Assembly: GCA_021199235.1 (NCBI GenBank)
Contig: JAJQIL010000052.1
Span: 26,564-90,563, forward strand
DNA: 64,000 nucleotides
Direction of reading: 5' to 3'
Source: Lachnospiraceae bacterium
Lineage (GTDB): Bacteria > Bacillota > Clostridia > Lachnospirales > Lachnospiraceae
The notes under the pieces are model-generated. The model made no database searches, was not told where the DNA came from, and worked only from the letters and a program-made list of their open reading frames with translations. Positions 42,082 through 51,625 of the stretch are shown piece by piece (positions within the stretch are counted from its first letter, which is position 1; each line of letters opens with the position of its first letter). A program made the translations under genes and the position numbers.

Positions 42082-44334
42082 ATGGAACAGGAAGAACGCA
42101 TCATTGGAGCCGAATACTCCGAGATCATGCAGAAATCATACATTGATTACGCGATGAGCGTCATCATATCCCGTGCCCTGCCGGATGTGCGCGACGGCTT
42201 AAAGCCGGTACAGCGGCGAACGCTCTACGATATGTACGAGCTGGGCATCCGCTACGATAGGCCGTATCGGAAGTGTGCGCGTATCGTCGGCGATACGATG
42301 GGTAAATACCATCCGCACGGAGACAGCTCAATCTACGATGCTCTGGTCGTGATGGCGCAGGACTTTAAAAAAGGGCTGGCACTGGTGGACGGTCACGGCA
42401 ACTTTGGCTCGATCGAGGGCGACGGCGCCGCTGCCATGCGCTATACGGAGGCGCGTCTGCAGAAGATCACTCAGGTCGCTTTTCTGGCAGATCTGGACAA
42501 GGACGTGGTGGATTTCGGACCGAACTTCGATGAGACGGAAAAAGAGCCGCAGGTGCTTCCGGTACGAATTCCGAACCTGCTGGTAAACGGCTCGGACGGC
42601 ATCGCAGTCGGCATGGTGACGAGCATCCCGACGCACAACCTCGCAGAGGTGATCGACGCGGTCAAGGCGCTGATCAAAAATAATAAGCTGACTAACGCTG
42701 ACCTGATGAAGTACATCAAGGGTCCGGATTTTCCGACCGGCGGTATTGTAGTGAATCAGGATGAGCTGCTGCAGATTTACGAGACCGGACAGGGGAAAAT
42801 CCGTATTCGCGGCCGCGTGGAAGTGGAAAAAGTGAAGGGCGGCAAAGAACGTCTGGTGATCACTGAGATTCCTTATACGATGATCGGCGCGAACATCGGA
42901 AAATTCTTGAATGAGGTCGCCTCCCTGGTCGAGACAAAAAAGACGAATGACATCATCGACATTTCCAACCAGTCCTCCAAGGGCGGCATCCGTATTGTGC
43001 TGGAGCTGCGCCGCGGCGCGGATATTGAGAAGCTGAAGAATCTGCTTTATAAAAAAACGCGTCTTCAGGATACATTCGGCGTCAATATGCTGGCGGTTGC
43101 GGATGGCAGGCCGGAGACTCTGAGCCTGAAGAGAATTCTGGAGTACAACATTGATTTCCAGTTCGAGCTGACTACCCGCAAATATCAGAACCTGCTCGAT
43201 AAGGAGCAGAAAAAGAGTGAGATTCAGGAGGGACTGATCCGCGCCTGCGACATCATCGACCTGATCATTGAGATTCTGCGGGGCAGTCGCAGCCGCGACC
43301 AGGTGAAGGACTGTCTGGTAAACGGCGTGACCGAAGGCATCCGTTTTAAGACCGAGAAATCGCGCAAAATGGCGGCAAAGTTGAACTTTACCGAGCCGCA
43401 GGCAAACGCGATCCTGGATATGCGCCTGTACAAGCTGATCGGTCTCGAGCTCGAGGTGCTGATGGCGGAGCATGAGCAGACCCTGAAAAACATCGCGGAA
43501 TACAAGGACATCCTGAATAATTATGATTCCATGGCGAAGGTGATCATAAAAGAACTGGATTCGCTGAAGAAAGAGTTCGGCCGCCCCAGAAGGACCGCGA
43601 TCGAGAATGCGGAAGAAATTGTGCTGGAGGAACCGAAGCTTGAGGAACTGCCGGTTGTCTTCCTGATGGACCGCTTCGGTTATGTCCGCTCGATGGATGA
43701 GACCATCTATGAGCGCAACAAGGAGGCAGCCGATGCGGAAAGCAAGTACGTGATCCACTGTCTGAATACGGACCGCATCTGTATTTTTACGGACAACGGC
43801 AAGGTACATCTGCTGAAAATGCAGAATGTCCCGTTCGGCAAATTCCGCGACAAGGGCACGCCGGTTGACAATCTTTGCAACTACAACAGCAGTGAGGAAA
43901 ACTTTATCGGCGTCATGGCGATGAACGATATCAAGGAGACCGTCGTCACGTTCGTGACCAGGCAGGCGATGGTCAAGCAGGTAGAAGGAAGCGAGTTTGA
44001 TACCTCCAGAAAAACAGCCGCTGCGACGAAGCTACAGGACGGCGACGCGGTCATCGCGGTGCATGCGGCCTCCGAGCACGCCAATCTGGTGCTCGCTTCG
44101 GATAACGGCTATTTCCTGCGCTTTGCCGTATCGGAGATACCGCTTAAGAAAAAGACGGCAGTCGGCGTACGCGGCATGAAGCTCGCGGACGGAGACACCG
44201 TCTCAGAAGTCTACTGGATGGAAAAGAATGGAGCCGCACAAAGTTCCGAGGTGGAATATAAAGGGCATACCGTCACACTGACAAGACTGCGCGTCGCGTC
44301 GCGGGATACAAAGGGTACGAAAATCAGATTATAA
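42082..44334 (+). CDS. Type IIA DNA topoisomerase subunit A (ParC/GyrA family)
   Basis: YIDYAMSVIISRALPDVRDGLKPVQRRTLYDMYELG, CARIVGDTMGKYHPHGDSSIYDALVVMAQDF, MRYTEARL. Confidence 0.94.
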   Translation: MEQEERIIGAEYSEIMQKSYIDYAMSVIISRALPDVRDGLKPVQRRTLYDMYELGIRYDRPYRKCARIVGDTMGKYHPHGDSSIYDALVVMAQDFKKGLALVDGHGNFGSIEGDGAAAMRYTEARLQKITQVAFLADLDKDVVDFGPNFDETEKEPQVLPVRIPNLLVNGSDGIAVGMVTSIPTHNLAEVIDAVKALIKNNKLTNADLMKYIKGPDFPTGGIVVNQDELLQIYETGQGKIRIRGRVEVEKVKGGKERLVITEIPYTMIGANIGKFLNEVASLVETKKTNDIIDISNQSSKGGIRIVLELRRGADIEKLKNLLYKKTRLQDTFGVNMLAVADGRPETLSLKRILEYNIDFQFELTTRKYQNLLDKEQKKSEIQEGLIRACDIIDLIIEILRGSRSRDQVKDCLVNGVTEGIRFKTEKSRKMAAKLNFTEPQANAILDMRLYKLIGLELEVLMAEHEQTLKNIAEYKDILNNYDSMAKVIIKELDSLKKEFGRPRRTAIENAEEIVLEEPKLEELPVVFLMDRFGYVRSMDETIYERNKEAADAESKYVIHCLNTDRICIFTDNGKVHLLKMQNVPFGKFRDKGTPVDNLCNYNSSEENFIGVMAMNDIKETVVTFVTRQAMVKQVEGSEFDTSRKTAAATKLQDGDAVIAVHAASEHANLVLASDNGYFLRFAVSEIPLKKKTAVGVRGMKLADGDTVSEVYWMEKNGAAQSSEVEYKGHTVTLTRLRVASRDTKGTKIRL

Positions 44335-44336
44335 AA

Positions 44337-45433
44337 TCACCTCAGCCTCTTTTTCATCGCATACATCGCCTGATCCGCTCTGCGGATCAGCTCATCCGGA
44401 CTGATATCAGTTTCGAATACCGAAAGCCCATAGCTGGCGGCAGCAACCCTGCCGCCAATTTTTTTCGGATCAAGTATTCTGGCGGAATCCCGGTAAATAC
44501 GTCTGCACAGTGTAGTCGCCTCCTCCAGTGTAATGCCATTAAACAGGATGCAGAATTCATCGCCGCCGTAGCGGAAAACCAGATGCTGATCGCAGGTGTT
44601 TCGCAGCAGATTCGCGAACTTTTTCAGGTAGTCGTCTCCCGCTGCATGGCCAAGTGTATCGTTGACTTCTTTAAAATGATCAATATCCAGCATTGCGCAG
44701 ACAAGGCCGATATCGTCTTCGCTAAGATGCTCCAGTACCTCATCCAGCGCGGAGCGATTGTAGAGTGCTGTGAGATGATCAAGAATCATGCCCTGCCGGA
44801 ACTGGACACGTTCGACCTCTTTTTTTACCGCAGCGTGGTTTTTTCCTGTTCAAAATAGATCAGGGTCAGGCAGGAAATACAGAATCCGGCCAGAATCAGC
44901 AGCGAGATGGCGAAATTGACGGAATTGTAGCTTTCGTCAAGGACAGCGGATTTGGCTGAATCCCATACGATCACAACATCACCGACAATTCTGGCGATAA
45001 ATACGCAGATGGCAGTCACACTTGTGAGCAGATAATTCCCGTACAGACAGGAAAACATCAGCGGAATCGCGAACAGAAAATACAGTGACGGAAAAATGCT
45101 GTGGATCGTAAACAGGACAAAACAGATCGCTACCAGTCCGATTGAGATCACATAAGACTGCAAAGTCAGACGTTTCGGGTAAAGCTTTCGAAACAGAAAA
45201 ATGATCAGAAGAATGAGCAGGTTCAGCCCTGTAGGAATCAACAGATATTTCTGCGCGTAGCGTGGAGCGGATGCTTCCATCAGATTCATTTGCTTCAGAA
45301 CAAAATAGAGGATCACTTCCAGAAGAAAAGAAGCGAAAGCAAGCCCCACGCTGATGATCGTATGAATCTTCAGCCAGTGGCGGCTCACCTTTTCGTATTC
45401 AAATTCAATGGTTCTTATATAGGAATTTACCAT
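44337..45433 (-). pseudogene. Membrane-anchored GGDEF diguanylate cyclase, frame-broken between TM and GGDEF parts
   Basis: ORF 44825-45433 (six or so TM) ends ...YFEQEKTTLR*; the shifted frame continues VKKEVERVQFRQGMILDHLTALYNRSALD...FRYGGDEFCILF. The break maps at or near T6 44839-44844. Confidence 0.8.
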
Positions 45434-45676
45434 AATCTAACAGCTCCGTCTGATATCGTAATAATATGGTAACAGTAAAGAACAGCACAGGTGGTCTGCT
45501 GATCTGAACAGATAATAAAAGTCTATCATGTTTTAAAGCTGATTACAAGATAAAAAAATGTTGTGGAATAAGCGGAAAGGTGCTAGAATGTGACAGGCGT
45601 ATAGTGCGCTATTGCGTAGCGCACGGCACGGCGCGCAGGGGGAGCGGCGTGAACGGAATGGATATGAACATTTACC

Positions 45677-45703
45677 GTAACTGTGAAAGTACGGAACAGT
45701 TAC
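45677..45703 (+). repeat. 27-nt palindrome, copy 6
   Basis: GTAACTGTGAAAGTACGGAACAGTTAC; 32 nt upstream of the hydratase ATG. Confidence 0.88.
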
Positions 45704-45735
45704 CACTTACCGAAAAAGGGGAAAGGCGGGAAATT

Positions 45736-48198
45736 ATGGTTCAATTATACGAAAATGGCGCGTGGCTGGTACACGGTACAGAAATTATCCCTGAGGAAGA
45801 GAAAGCGAAGCTGCCTTCTGTCTGCGGGAAAGAAGCAGATAAAGAAGAAGACCGCAAGGGCACGATCGCATACTCAATCCTGAAAGCGCACAACACATCT
45901 GACGATATGGCGAATCTGAAGATTCGTTTTGACGCAATGACCTCGCATGATATCACATTTGTCAGTATTATCCAGACGGCAAAAGCTTCAGGTATGGAGC
46001 GGTTCCCGATTCCCTATGTCCTGACCAACTGCCACAATTCCCTGTGTGCGGTCGGCGGGACGATCAATGAGGACGATCATGTATTCGGTCTGTCCGCGGC
46101 GAAAAAATACGGCGGCATCTATGTACCGCCTCATCTTGCCGTCATCCATCAGTATATGCGTGAGACCATGGCGGGCTGCGGTAAAATGATTCTGGGATCG
46201 GATTCCCATACGCGCTATGGCGCACTGGGCACGATGGCAGTCGGTGAGGGCGGCGGTGAACTGGTAAAACAGCTGCTCTGCGACACCTATGATGTGGCCT
46301 ATCCGGGCGTGATCGCGATTTATCTGGACGGGAAGCCGAATCCGGGCGTTGGTCCGCAGGATATTGCGCTGGCGATCATCGGTGCAGTGTTTAAGAATGG
46401 CTATGTAAAAAATAAAGTGATGGAATTTGTCGGACCGGGTGTGTCTTCCATGACGACGGATTACCGCAACGGCGTGGATGTCATGACGACCGAGACGACA
46501 TGCCTCTCCTCCATCTGGAGAACGGATGAGGATACAAAGGAATATCTGACGGAGCACGGGCGCGGGGACGATTACCGCGAGCTGAACCCGGCGGATGTTG
46601 CTTATTACGATGGACTGGTTTATGTCGATCTTTCTACAGTGAAACCGATGATCGCGCTTCCGTTCCATCCGAGCAATACGTATGAGATTGATGAGCTGCT
46701 CGCCGCTCCGGGCGACATTCTGCGCGAAGTAGAACGCAGTGCGGCTGCGCTTACAGAAAATACGACAGTGGATTTCCATCTGACGGATAAGGTGATTGAT
46801 GGGAAGCTTTATGTGCAGCAGGCGATCATCGCGGGCTGCGCAGGCGGTACTTATACGAACCTGATGGAAGCGGCTGATATTCTGAACGGCAGAAGCATCG
46901 GGAACAGTGAATTTACACTGGCGGTCTATCCGTCCTCACAGCCGGTATTTATGGATCTGGTGAAAAAGGGCGCAATCTCGACGCTGATGGCGGCCGGTTC
47001 CACGGTCAAGACCGCGTTCTGCGGACCGTGCTTCGGCGCGGGCGATACGCCTGCGAACAATGCGTTCAGCATCCGCCACACGACAAGGAACTTCCCGAAC
47101 CGCGAGGGCTCCAAGCCGGGCGCGGGACAGCTCTCAGCTGTGGCCCTGATGGATGCGCGCTCGATTGCGGCGACCGCTGCCAACGGCGGTGTGCTGACGT
47201 CGGCGGAGACATTCCTGGAAGAACGGTCGCGAGGCGTCATGGCGCCGGGCGCAGATTTTAGCACAGGGAATGCGTCAGCAGCCAACGGCGCAGACAGGAC
47301 TTTAAAATATCATTATGACGACAGTGCCTATCGTGCGCGTGTATATCAGGGATTTGAAAAGGCGGAGGCAGATTCCGCCCTTGTTTACGGCCCGAACATC
47401 AAGGACTGGCCGGACATGGAGCCGCTTGCCGACAATATTCTGCTTCGTGTATGTTCAAAGATCATGGATAAGGTCACGACAACGGACGAACTGATCCCAT
47501 CCGGCGAGACTTCTTCCTATCGTTCCAACCCGCTTGGCCTGGCAGAATTCACGCTTTCCAGACGTGACCCGGGGTATGTGGGAAGAGCGAAAGAAGTGGA
47601 TCGTCTGGAGCGGGCGCGTCTTGCTGCAACAGATGGAAAGGCTGCAAGTGAAAAAACAGCGGATGATGCACCGGCATCGTCTGCACCGGCAGGCGCCATG
47701 GCAGCAGCGGCGGCGCTCGAGCCGACACTGCAGAGGACTCTTGACTGTATCAGGAAGCTGACTCCGAATGCTGACCCTGAGCGCATTGAGATTGGCAGCA
47801 TGATCTACTGCGTAAAGCCGGGCGACGGTTCCGCACGTGAACAGGCTGCGAGCTGCCAGAGAGTGCTCGGCGGTCTGGCCAATATCTGTAAAGAGTACGC
47901 GACCAAGCGATACCGCTCCAATGTCATGAACTGGGGTATGCTGCCGTTCCAGATGAGGGAAGAAGAGGTGCCTTTCGAGGTCGGCGACTATGTTTATGTG
48001 CCGGATGTGAAAGCCGCACTGGATGGCGATATGAAGGATATCAAAGCGTATGTGATCAAAGCAGATGCAGCGGCGTCAGTGCCGGTGCAGGAGATTTCGC
48101 TTTATATTGCGGACATGACGGAGACAGAGAAAGAGATCGTACGGGCAGGCTGCCTGATCAATTTCAACCGCAACCGCATGAAAACGCAGGAAGCATGA
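45736..48198 (+). CDS. Aconitase-family hydratase
   Basis: [68 protein letters not shown]. Confidence 0.88.
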   Translation: MVQLYENGAWLVHGTEIIPEEEKAKLPSVCGKEADKEEDRKGTIAYSILKAHNTSDDMANLKIRFDAMTSHDITFVSIIQTAKASGMERFPIPYVLTNCHNSLCAVGGTINEDDHVFGLSAAKKYGGIYVPPHLAVIHQYMRETMAGCGKMILGSDSHTRYGALGTMAVGEGGGELVKQLLCDTYDVAYPGVIAIYLDGKPNPGVGPQDIALAIIGAVFKNGYVKNKVMEFVGPGVSSMTTDYRNGVDVMTTETTCLSSIWRTDEDTKEYLTEHGRGDDYRELNPADVAYYDGLVYVDLSTVKPMIALPFHPSNTYEIDELLAAPGDILREVERSAAALTENTTVDFHLTDKVIDGKLYVQQAIIAGCAGGTYTNLMEAADILNGRSIGNSEFTLAVYPSSQPVFMDLVKKGAISTLMAAGSTVKTAFCGPCFGAGDTPANNAFSIRHTTRNFPNREGSKPGAGQLSAVALMDARSIAATAANGGVLTSAETFLEERSRGVMAPGADFSTGNASAANGADRTLKYHYDDSAYRARVYQGFEKAEADSALVYGPNIKDWPDMEPLADNILLRVCSKIMDKVTTTDELIPSGETSSYRSNPLGLAEFTLSRRDPGYVGRAKEVDRLERARLAATDGKAASEKTADDAPASSAPAGAMAAAAALEPTLQRTLDCIRKLTPNADPERIEIGSMIYCVKPGDGSAREQAASCQRVLGGLANICKEYATKRYRSNVMNWGMLPFQMREEEVPFEVGDYVYVPDVKAALDGDMKDIKAYVIKADAAASVPVQEISLYIADMTETEKEIVRAGCLINFNRNRMKTQEA

Positions 48199-48255
48199 AC
48201 TGATAAAATCGAGTAGGAGGCGGCTTGACTGCTCCTATTCGTCCGCGCGGTTGCT

Positions 48256-48350
48256 GCGTGCCAGTGGCACGCGTTTTATGTCCCGATTTTCGCAGAAAAT
48301 CGAGGACGCAGGCCCTCGCCGGGTTATGCCCCCAATCTTCGATTGTGGGG
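48256..48350 (+). other. Cluster of three adjacent hairpins upstream of aspS
   Basis: gcgtgcc-agt-ggcacgc (48256-48272); cgattttc/gaaaatcg (48284-48302); ccccaatc-ttc-gattgtgggg (48329-48350). Confidence 0.6.
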
Positions 48351-48481
48351 CGCGGGCATCCCACGCTGTGCGCGGGATATTCAACGACCGGAGCGGCAGC
48401 GGAGATGCGGACAGCACAGCTGTTATATTCTTTACGCATCCCTGCGCATATAAAACAGAATAACAGGAGTGAGAAACGAAC

Positions 48482-50257
48482 ATGCAGGGAAGAACACACA
48501 ACTGCGGAGAATTAAGACTTGTTGACGTCGGCGCGCATGTGAAGCTGGTCGGCTGGTTTGAGAATCTTCGCAAAGTAAGTAAAAATCTGGGATTCCTGAT
48601 TCTCAGGGATTTCTATGGGACGACACAGGTCGTTGCGGAGACAGAGGAGATCATGGAGCAGCTGTCCGGGCTGAATTATGAATCTACGATTTCAGTAGAA
48701 GGCGTGGTGCGCGAACGAAGCAGCAAGAATGAGAAGCTTTCGACCGGCGAGATCGAGGTGGTGCCGGAGAAGATCGAGCTGCTCGGCAGATGCCAGTATA
48801 ATGAACTGCCGTTCCAGATCAACCATTCCAAAGAGGCGGATGAGAATCTCCGCCTGAAATACCGTTATCTGGATCTGCGCAATCCGGCGGTGAAGGACAA
48901 GATCATATTGAGGAGCAAGATTGTGGCGGATCTGCGCGCGAGCATGATCGCGCATGATTTCATGGAGATCACGACGCCTATCCTGACCTGCTCTTCACCG
49001 GAAGGTGCGAGAGATTATCTGGTGCCGTCAAGAAACCATCCGGGCAAGTTCTACGCGCTTCCGCAGGCGCCGCAGCAGTTCAAGCAGCTTCTGATGGCGT
49101 CCGGGTTTGACCGTTATTTCCAGATCGCGCCGTGCTTCCGTGATGAGGATGCGCGCGCGGATCGCTCTCCGGGCGAGTTTTATCAGCTTGACATGGAGAT
49201 GGCGTTTGCAGATCAGGAGGATGTGTTCGCGGTACTGGAGGATGTGCTCCCGCCCATCTTCTCAAAATACGGGATTTACAGTAAGGCGTCACGGCCGCCA
49301 TTCGCGAGGATCGCGTATCTGGATGCGATGGAGAAATACGGCACGGACAAGCCGGATCTGCGTATCCATCTGGAAGTTCAGGACGCGACCGCTGTACTTG
49401 GCGACTGCGGCTTCGGCCCGTTCGAAGGACAGACAGTAAAAGCTGTGGTAGCTCCGGCCTTTACCGGTACAAGAAAGGTGATCGACAAGCTGTGCGCGGA
49501 TGCGGAGACGCAGAGCGGGCAGAAAGCATTCTGGTTCCGTCTGGATGAGCAGGGCGAAGTGGTCGGCGGCATCTCTAAATTTGTGAAAGAGAAAAAGGAT
49601 ACAGTCGTGGAAGCTCTTGGCCTCAAACCGGGAGATTTTGTAGCGCTGTGCGCCGGCAGCCTGAAAGCCGCTCAGAAGGGCGCGGGCGTGCTGCTGAAGA
49701 TGATCGGTACACGTTTTGACGGCTATATGGATAAGGAAAGCTACGAATTCTGCTGGATCGTCGACTTCCCGATGTATGAGATCGGCGAGGAATCCGGCGA
49801 GCTGGAGTTCTGCCATAATCCGTTCTCCATGCCGCAGGGCGGACTTGCTGCGCTTGAAGAGGCTGCAAAGAGTCAGGAGAAGGCTTTGGAGATACTGGCT
49901 TACCAGTACGATCTGGTCTGCAACGGCGTGGAGCTTTCCTCCGGTGCGGTGCGGAACCACGATCCGGAGATCATGGTCAAGGCGTTCAATATCGTAGGGC
50001 TTGGGGAGGACGACGTAAAAGCGAAGTTCCCTGCCATGTACAACGCGTTCTGCTATGGAGCGCCGCCTCATGCTGGTATCGCTCCCGGCGTTGACCGTAT
50101 GGTGATGCTGATCGCTGGAGAGGAGAGTATCCGTGAGATCATTCCGTTCCCGATGAACAAAAATGCGCAGGATGTGATGATGGGCGCACCGGCAGAGGTG
50201 GAGGAAAAACAGCTGCGCGATGTGCATATCCAGATTGTAAAAGAAGAAAAGAAGTAA
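48482..50257 (+). CDS. aspS: Aspartyl-tRNA synthetase
   Basis: MQGRTHNCGELRLVDVGAHVKLVGWF, ITTPILTCSSPEGARDYLVPSR, APQQFKQLLMASGFDRYFQIAPCFRDEDARADRSPGEFYQLDMEM. Confidence 0.96.
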   Translation: MQGRTHNCGELRLVDVGAHVKLVGWFENLRKVSKNLGFLILRDFYGTTQVVAETEEIMEQLSGLNYESTISVEGVVRERSSKNEKLSTGEIEVVPEKIELLGRCQYNELPFQINHSKEADENLRLKYRYLDLRNPAVKDKIILRSKIVADLRASMIAHDFMEITTPILTCSSPEGARDYLVPSRNHPGKFYALPQAPQQFKQLLMASGFDRYFQIAPCFRDEDARADRSPGEFYQLDMEMAFADQEDVFAVLEDVLPPIFSKYGIYSKASRPPFARIAYLDAMEKYGTDKPDLRIHLEVQDATAVLGDCGFGPFEGQTVKAVVAPAFTGTRKVIDKLCADAETQSGQKAFWFRLDEQGEVVGGISKFVKEKKDTVVEALGLKPGDFVALCAGSLKAAQKGAGVLLKMIGTRFDGYMDKESYEFCWIVDFPMYEIGEESGELEFCHNPFSMPQGGLAALEEAAKSQEKALEILAYQYDLVCNGVELSSGAVRNHDPEIMVKAFNIVGLGEDDVKAKFPAMYNAFCYGAPPHAGIAPGVDRMVMLIAGEESIREIIPFPMNKNAQDVMMGAPAEVEEKQLRDVHIQIVKEEKK

Positions 50258-50287
50258 CATAGAAAAGAAGTAATGTAGAAGAAAAAA

Positions 50288-50404
50288 ATGCCGTATATGG
50301 TCGAACCTGAATATGGAAACGCCCCTCGCTCCACTCGGCGGCAGGGCGCTTCGCCCATGCAGAATCGCTGCGCGATGGGCGAAGCTTCTGACCGTATACG
50401 GCAT
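50288..50404. repeat. Palindromic element in the convergent aspS / OmpA-like intergenic region
   Basis: Outer arms atgccgtatatggtc / gaccgtatacggcat (one wobble); inner hairpin gcttcgcccat / atgggcgaagc whose loop on the minus strand is cgcgcagcgattctgc. Confidence 0.8.
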
Positions 50405-50419
50405 TAGTCACTCTATGGG

Positions 50420-51625
50420 TCATTCTATGATCGTGACATCTGAATCCGCCCCTGCTGTAGTGTCTGAATCTGTCCCCACCGCTGCATCTGTATCTGCCGT
50501 GGTACCCGCAGCAGCCGCTTCTGCATCGGTCTCAGCAGTGACAGTGTTTGCCGCGTCTGCCGTCGTCGTGTCTGCATCCGGATTCAATTCCGTGTCTGAC
50601 TCAGCAGTAGTTTCCGCCGTTGTCTCATTCAGAATTTCACTCAGTTCATTGATCATATCCTCATCCTTCAGGCTGAATTTGATCTCCACACGTCGGGAAG
50701 CATCCGCGTCGATGGAGCCGCCATCCGCATAGACCGGATCCGCCCAGGAATGTCCGTTGACAGACAGCTTTTCTTCCAGCAGCTCCAGCTCGGAAGAGGA
50801 AATGGTGCCAAGCTCGAGCAGATATGAAGCGACCGCAAACGCTCTGGACTGCGAGAGCTGGAGATTGGAGAAATAAGTACCGGACGTGTCCGTATAGCCG
50901 TCAATTCGAATTTCTGCAAGGTAGTCAAAATATTCGTCAGAGAGAAGCACGGAACAGTAGACCGGCAGAATCTGGGCAAGCAGTTCCTGACCTTCCTCTG
51001 TCAGCGAGTATTCGTTGAAACCGAACAGCACACTGGAGTCAAGAAGGATGGAGCCGTCGGTCTCATCTATGGTCACAGTCAGATTCTGCGCGTCAAATTC
51101 CTGCTTCAGGTCCGCGATCAGATCCGCTTTGACACCGATGATCTGCTCAATCTTCTGCTGCTGTTCCTCGAGTGTGGCCTGTTGGGAAGCGACCAGGGCG
51201 GCCTGTTCATCCAGCGCCTCCTGCTGGGAAGCAACCAGAGCTTCCTGATCGGCAAGTTCTGATTCCTGCTGGGCAAGCAGCGCACTCTGTGCATCCAGAC
51301 TATCCTGCTGGGAAGCAACCAGTGCGCTCTGTTTGTCCAGATCTGCCTGCTGGGCGGCAAGCAGAGCGGCCTGCTCATCCAGCTCTGATTCCTGCTCATT
51401 CAACAGAGCCTGCTGCTCGTCCAGTTGAGACTGCATCAGACTGGTGGTCTCCTGATGCGCGGATTCTTCCTCCAGACGTTCCTGATAATTTTTCTGCGCC
51501 TGCATGAAAGAAATGCACATGACCAGCACAAACAGTAGCAGAAGCCCCGCCATCATATCGGAATAGGAACGCCAGACATTGTGCCCTTTATATGTTTTCT
51601 TATGTTTGGCCCGCATGGATGTCAC
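50420..51625 (-). CDS. OmpA/MotB-like protein, ZorB-like: single TM, 14-aa repeat coiled coil, OmpA-like domain, acidic T/D/A-rich tail
   Basis: NVWRSYSDMMAGLLLLFVLVMCISFMQAQ TM segment; EIRIDGYTDTSGTYFSNLQLSQSRAFAVASYLLE and DASRRVEIKFS OmpA motifs; GTG start overlaps the upstream stop. Confidence 0.85.
   Translation of the reverse strand: MTSMRAKHKKTYKGHNVWRSYSDMMAGLLLLFVLVMCISFMQAQKNYQERLEEESAHQETTSLMQSQLDEQQALLNEQESELDEQAALLAAQQADLDKQSALVASQQDSLDAQSALLAQQESELADQEALVASQQEALDEQAALVASQQATLEEQQQKIEQIIGVKADLIADLKQEFDAQNLTVTIDETDGSILLDSSVLFGFNEYSLTEEGQELLAQILPVYCSVLLSDEYFDYLAEIRIDGYTDTSGTYFSNLQLSQSRAFAVASYLLELGTISSSELELLEEKLSVNGHSWADPVYADGGSIDADASRRVEIKFSLKDEDMINELSEILNETTAETTAESDTELNPDADTTTADAANTVTAETDAEAAAAGTTADTDAAVGTDSDTTAGADSDVTIIE
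51173..51424 (-). repeat. Six 42-bp / 14-aa repeats within the OmpA/MotB-like gene
   Basis: LDEQQALLNEQESE / LDEQAALLAAQQAD / LDKQSALVASQQDS / LDAQSALLAQQESE / LADQEALVASQQEA / LDEQAALVASQQAT. Confidence 0.9.

Noticed and set aside
42328-43809. 493-aa minus-strand ORF antisense to the topoisomerase A gene
   Set aside because: Mirror ORF of a strongly conserved plus-strand gene; no family motif, composition typical of antisense frames.
48205-48470. T-box leader for aspS
   Set aside because: I could not find the conserved T-box antiterminator core or a specifier loop arrangement; left as an unexplained hairpin cluster.
49289-50404. 371-aa minus-strand ORF opposite aspS
   Set aside because: Antisense to aspS; also runs through the palindromic element.
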